Below are positions 60,661 through 64,000 of a stretch of 64,000 nucleotides of DNA, piece after piece; position 1 is the first letter of the stretch; every line of letters starts with the position of its first letter. The DNA is from Letharia columbiana (Eukaryota > Ascomycota > Lecanoromycetes > Lecanorales > Parmeliaceae). The stretch lies in assembly GCF_014066305.1 (NCBI RefSeq), contig NW_023501083.1, positions 1 to 64,000 of the forward strand. Direction: 5' to 3'. The notes under the pieces are model-generated. The model was not told the DNA's origin and searched no databases. It was given only the letters and a program-made list of their open reading frames with translations. Both the position numbers and the translations under genes were made by a program.

Positions 60661-61649
60661 ATTAATTAAAAATAATTTATATCGTATTTACTTCTTTAAG
60701 CTTCGTCTATTAAAGGCTTTCTTATAAAAGAAATAAAGATTTAAAAGCCTATAGAAAGCTTTAAGTAAATCTTCGTTATTTATATATTTTAATTTAAATA
60801 GAGATCTATAAATAGATTTAAATATCTTTAAAAAATAAGATTTCGATATATAAATATTTTATATTAAAAAGAAATATATTATTATAGCTAATACTAAGTA
60901 GTTATCTAGAACTATTATAGAGTTAATTATATATTTATTAAGAATATTAACTTTTATTAAGAAGAATTATTAGTCTATAAAATTCGAGATAGTAGAATTT
61001 ATATAGATTATTAAGAAGATTTAATATCTTATAGAGTTATTTAAGCGATTTATTATTATTTAAACTAATTATTTAATTATCCTTAATATTATAAAGTAAT
61101 CTTCTATTACTTCTATAATATTTATAATAAAACTAAATATATAATTAATATATACTTCTTAATTTCTTTATTAATTTTATCTTAATATAAAATATAAGTT
61201 TAATAAGAAATATATTATATTAAATACTCTCTTATATCTTACTAATATCGATAAATTAACGCTATTTAAAGATTATTTAAAGCTTAATATCTTATATATC
61301 TATATTATATAAGTAATAAATTATAGTAATATTTATAATTACTCTACTATCGTAATAGAGATAAATAAAATCTTTTATAATAAGTTTATTACTAAATACG
61401 ATATAAATTTAAATTAAATAAGAATTATTAGTATTATAAATATTAATATAAAGCTAATAGCTAAAGGCGAGAGTGTTAAGCTTTCTTTTATTTATAATAT
61501 TATAAATTCTAATCTTATTTTTTATAAGAATAAATTTATTAATTTTAAATAATTATATATATCTTAATCGCTAATTAAAGATATCCTCGAAATCGCCTAT
61601 AAGAATAATTATTTAAATTTCGAAAGATTTTTTAATATAATCTCTAAAT

Positions 61650-62300
61650 TATAATATATATAAGGATTATTTAAGCACCTTTATAGCTATATTAAGTATT
61701 ATTCTAAGTATTTAATATTATAAACTCGCTATTATAAATCTTATAATTATCTATAATCTATAAAGAGTTTTATCTTATCTTTTTACACTTTAACACTTAA
61801 TTTTATTCTTATTATACTATTATTTAATAAGGAATTTAATTATATAATAATCGTTATAAATAAATTTATAAAGCGAATTATTTATATTTCTAATAAATCT
61901 ATTTAAGATATTAAAGAGTAAATTATTATTTTATTAAATTATCTTAATATAAATAATTAGAGAGTATTAAAGATCTTACTATCTAATAGAAATTCTAAAT
62001 TTTTATTAAAATTATAAAAAGTTATATTCGATAAATTAAGAGTTAAACTACTATACTTTATTATCTATTATTTCTAAATAAATAATAATAGTAAATATAC
62101 TAATTAGACGGCCGAAATCGCTTTATACTTTTATTTATATATTCTAAAGAAATCTTTAATATAATCTATTATTCTTTTACGTATATAAATATTATTTAAT
62201 AATATATAATCGACTATTATAACTAAGTTATCGAATAAGCTATTCTATAGATTCCCTCTTAATAAAACTCTTAATCTTATTATATTATTCGAATTATTAT
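61650..62300 (+). pseudogene. Gypsy integrase relic
   Basis: In one plus frame: F-N-Y-I-I-T-V-I-N-K-F-T-K-R, matching the core strand with the first catalytic Asp. Then D-R-N-S-K-F at about 61985-62002 ('SDRG..F', second Asp retained). Then L-L-Y-F-T-T-Y-Y and, about ten codons on, T-A-E-I-T-L corresponding to 'STAYHPQTDG..ER.N...E..LR' with the catalytic Glu. The enzyme would insert cDNA into host chromatin. Confidence 0.85.
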
Positions 62301-62689
62301 AATAGATATATACTATTATTAGAGTTAAAGCTATCGATATAATAAGCTTTATTTAAATATTTTAGAAATTCTACTATAATTATAAATATTAATCTATATA
62401 CTTTAAAAAGAGAAATAAGATACTCTTATATTTATATAAAGATTACTCTATTTTATAATTTATTAATATTATTAAGATAGATAAGATTAATTAATATTAT
62501 ATTAGTTTTTTCGAGATTATTATTAAAATAGATAAGTAAGTATATTATCTCGATATATTTAATTATTAAAGAGTTTATCTTATATTCTCGATAGTATAAT
62601 TAAAACTATAGCTCGCTAATATTAATTTTTTTTATAAATTATTATTAAAAAAGTTTAATTCTATTTATATAAAAGGCGATATTAATAGC

Positions 62690-62870
62690 TATAAGTTATA
62701 TAAACTATAATTCTTATTTAATAAGCGTATTAGACGTTATAGTAAAAGTTAATTAATTAAATATTTAGTATATTAAAAAGAATATAACTTTAAGTATAAT
62801 TAATAATATAATATTAAATAGCTAGATAATACTTCGAAATTAATAAAAGACTATAAGATCGCTATATCGC
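62690..62870 (+). pseudogene. Chromodomain relic at the Gypsy C-terminus
   Basis: The plus frame reads R-R-Y-S-K-S-stop-L-I-K-Y-L-V-Y-stop-K-E-Y-N-F then K-Y-N-stop-stop-Y. This is the RIPed form of 'YLVKWKGY...DT/EWEP', and it is followed by an L-D-N-T-S-K-L-I-K-D-Y helix ('L.NA..LI..Y'). Such domains read methylated histone H3 and steer chromovirus insertion to heterochromatin, which fits the setting. Trp codons have become stops. Confidence 0.75.
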
Positions 62871-63205
62871 CTCTATTAGAGCTATTACCTCTACTATTAA
62901 TAACGTATTTATAAAAGCCTTTTATAATCGATTATACTACTATACTATTACTATCTTTATTATTATCGCTATTATCTATAATACCTTTATTATATTTATA
63001 GAAGTCTTTCGTAATCGATTATACTATTATAATAGTACCTTTATCGTTAATAGAACCTTCGAAGCCTATTACGAAGAAAGCTATTACGATTATAATATCG
63101 AGAAGAAAAGAACTAATTATATAATTACTACTATATTTACTTACTTTATAATACTCTTTACTTATATATATATCGAGGTCGCTATACTTTTTATTAACGG
63201 TATAT

Positions 63206-63383
63206 TATTATAGTAAGCTATCGTAATTATATAGGTATATAGTTTTACCTACCTTCTTATCTGTTAAGAAGGTATCTTAGCAAGAATCTTAGCTTAGTAT
63301 TATAAGTAGTTACTTCTTAGTAGAAGAATAATCATCTTTACTATATACTACTCTTATATCTATATTTTCATATTACTCTTACA
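63206..63383 (+). repeat. Gypsy 3' LTR
   Basis: 178 bp. Fully RIPed at its left end but with intact CATATTACTCTTACA at its right end, beside the target duplication CATTT. Confidence 0.88.
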
Positions 63384-63388
63384 CATTT

Positions 63389-63479
63389 AGACTACTTAAT
63401 CTCAAATCTTTACTATCATTCGTATAACCTAAGAAGTTAGTAGAAACTTCTTTCTCTACTTAAGAATTTCGTATATCTT
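63389..63479. other. Short flank between the Gypsy and a solo LTR
   Basis: The continuation of the DNA disrupted by the Gypsy at 56274. It is lightly RIPed (AATCTCAAATC, CTATCATTCG) and has no ORF. Confidence 0.5.
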
Positions 63480-63643
63480 TGTTATATTATAAGTATAAGT
63501 ATAAGATTTTAGTAGTAAAAGTCATGATGATTCTTCTAAGAAAAGCTATAACTAAAGTATCGAGTACTAAGCTATATTAAGCGCTAAGCCGCGTTAAGCT
63601 ATAATAAGTTATAATATTAATAGATATAGCTATAGCTATAACA
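63480..63643 (+). mobile_element. Solo LTR of family C
   Basis: 164 bp from TGTTATATTATAAG to GCTATAACA, a perfect TGTTATA/TATAACA terminal inversion. TCTT flanks it on both sides (63476-63479 and 63644-63647), a 4-5 bp target duplication. No internal sequence is attached, so it is a recombination remnant. It matches 31882-32044, which is more RIPed. Confidence 0.75.
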
Positions 63644-64000
63644 TCTTTCCCTCTTAGAGAAAAGCTCGTCTCGAGTACTTAAGTAAATGAAAAGAATAAG
63701 TTTAAGATAGATACTTAATAATAGTACTGAGAATTTCGTTAGTTTAGATATAATCTTTTAGACTTATTTATTTATCGAGTGCTAAAGAGATCTTAAAGTT
63801 CTAACTCTCGTATTAAGCGACTAGAGGTTTTATATTTAAAAACTTCGCCGCGAGAATCTTTATAGTGTTATTACTTTTTTATAAAACGACGTTAATATTC
63901 TATTTAATCTACTTTCTATTTATTATAGTAATTACTATCTTTAATATTAAGAATTTATTTATAAGAATTACTATCGCGTTATTCTAATATAAGTTAAAGA
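63644..64000. other. RIPed DNA to the window edge
   Basis: Moderately AT-rich, with some CpG-rich words (CTTCGCCGCGAG). No ORF, repeat or motif recognised. It may be host DNA or another element's start. Confidence 0.4.

Larger units (their letters stand above)
56275..63383 (+). mobile_element. Complete but RIPed Ty3/Gypsy chromovirus with TSD CATTT
   Basis: 7109 bp. LTRs at 56275-56445 and 63206-63383 start TGTCACAG (TATTATAG in the 3' copy) and end CTTACA. CATTT is duplicated at 56270-56274 and 63384-63388. Plus-strand domain order is Gag (about 56.6-58.5 kb, weakly readable), protease (about 58.9-59.4), reverse transcriptase (about 59.9-60.65), RNase H, integrase (about 61.65-62.3) and a C-terminal chromodomain (about 62.69-62.87). 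Integrase after RT and a chromodomain define a chromovirus. All frames are broken. It inserted at the right edge of the un-RIPed island. Confidence 0.88.

Noticed and set aside
1..64000. tRNA or rRNA genes
   Set aside because: No cloverleaf-forming segment with intact B box and no rRNA-like conserved stretch seen by eye.

Overview
The window looks like an AT-rich heterochromatic block of a filamentous ascomycete (Pezizomycotina) genome, saturated by repeat-induced point mutation (RIP). TpA is everywhere, CpA and TpG are almost absent over tens of kilobases, CpG survives, and every reading frame is riddled with TAA and TAG. Wherever two copies of a repeat can be compared, essentially all differences are C/T or G/A transitions. 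I see no intact host gene, no rRNA or tRNA gene and no CRISPR array. The species cannot be named from this sequence.

Layout. Positions 1-5440 and 10560-17772 are copies of one large repeat family (called A here). Its left end carries a minus-strand Gag zinc knuckle. In the second copy this leads into a protease, integrase and reverse transcriptase of a Ty1/Copia element running left to about 6.8 kb. A MITE-like 400 bp element with TA target duplication (9778-10179) sits inside that Copia. A minus-strand DDE (pogo/CENP-B type) transposase relic lies at 18.6-19.1 kb. A minus-strand Ty3/Gypsy element occupies about 21-31.6 kb and is broken by two insertions of a small non-coding LTR element (called B; 185 bp LTRs, about 950 bp in total, TSDs GTTAG and ATTTC). 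One of these carries a third B copy nested inside it, plus a 340 bp insert that was not RIPed. From 32 to 43 kb the repeat DNA is unassigned, with several tandem repeats in multiples of three.

A complete plus-strand Copia (45467-52596, TSD TACTT, 152 bp LTRs) and a complete plus-strand chromodomain Ty3/Gypsy (56275-63383, TSD CATTT) follow. Between them are an un-RIPed transposon end (53505-53885), a Gag relic (53.9-54.4 kb) and a normal-composition island (about 55545-56274). The island is the only stretch that looks like ordinary genomic DNA. It holds a 31 bp minisatellite and two short unrecognised ORFs, and the Gypsy element inserted at the start codon of one of them. A solo LTR (63480-63643) lies near the right edge.

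Relative timing can be read from RIP. Elements in TpA-saturated state are old. Short pieces (the MITE, the 340 bp insert, the 53.5 kb segment) still contain CpA/TpG, either because they are too short or too low in copy number for RIP, or because they arrived later. The most interesting objects are the hairpin-bearing miniature LTR family B with its internal 49 bp minisatellite, and the un-RIPed inserts. Domain calls on RIPed elements were made by reading in-frame motifs in which Trp/Gln codons have become stops, Cys/His have become Tyr, and Asp/Gly have become Asn/Arg/Lys. Element ends are exact only where a target-site duplication is quoted.
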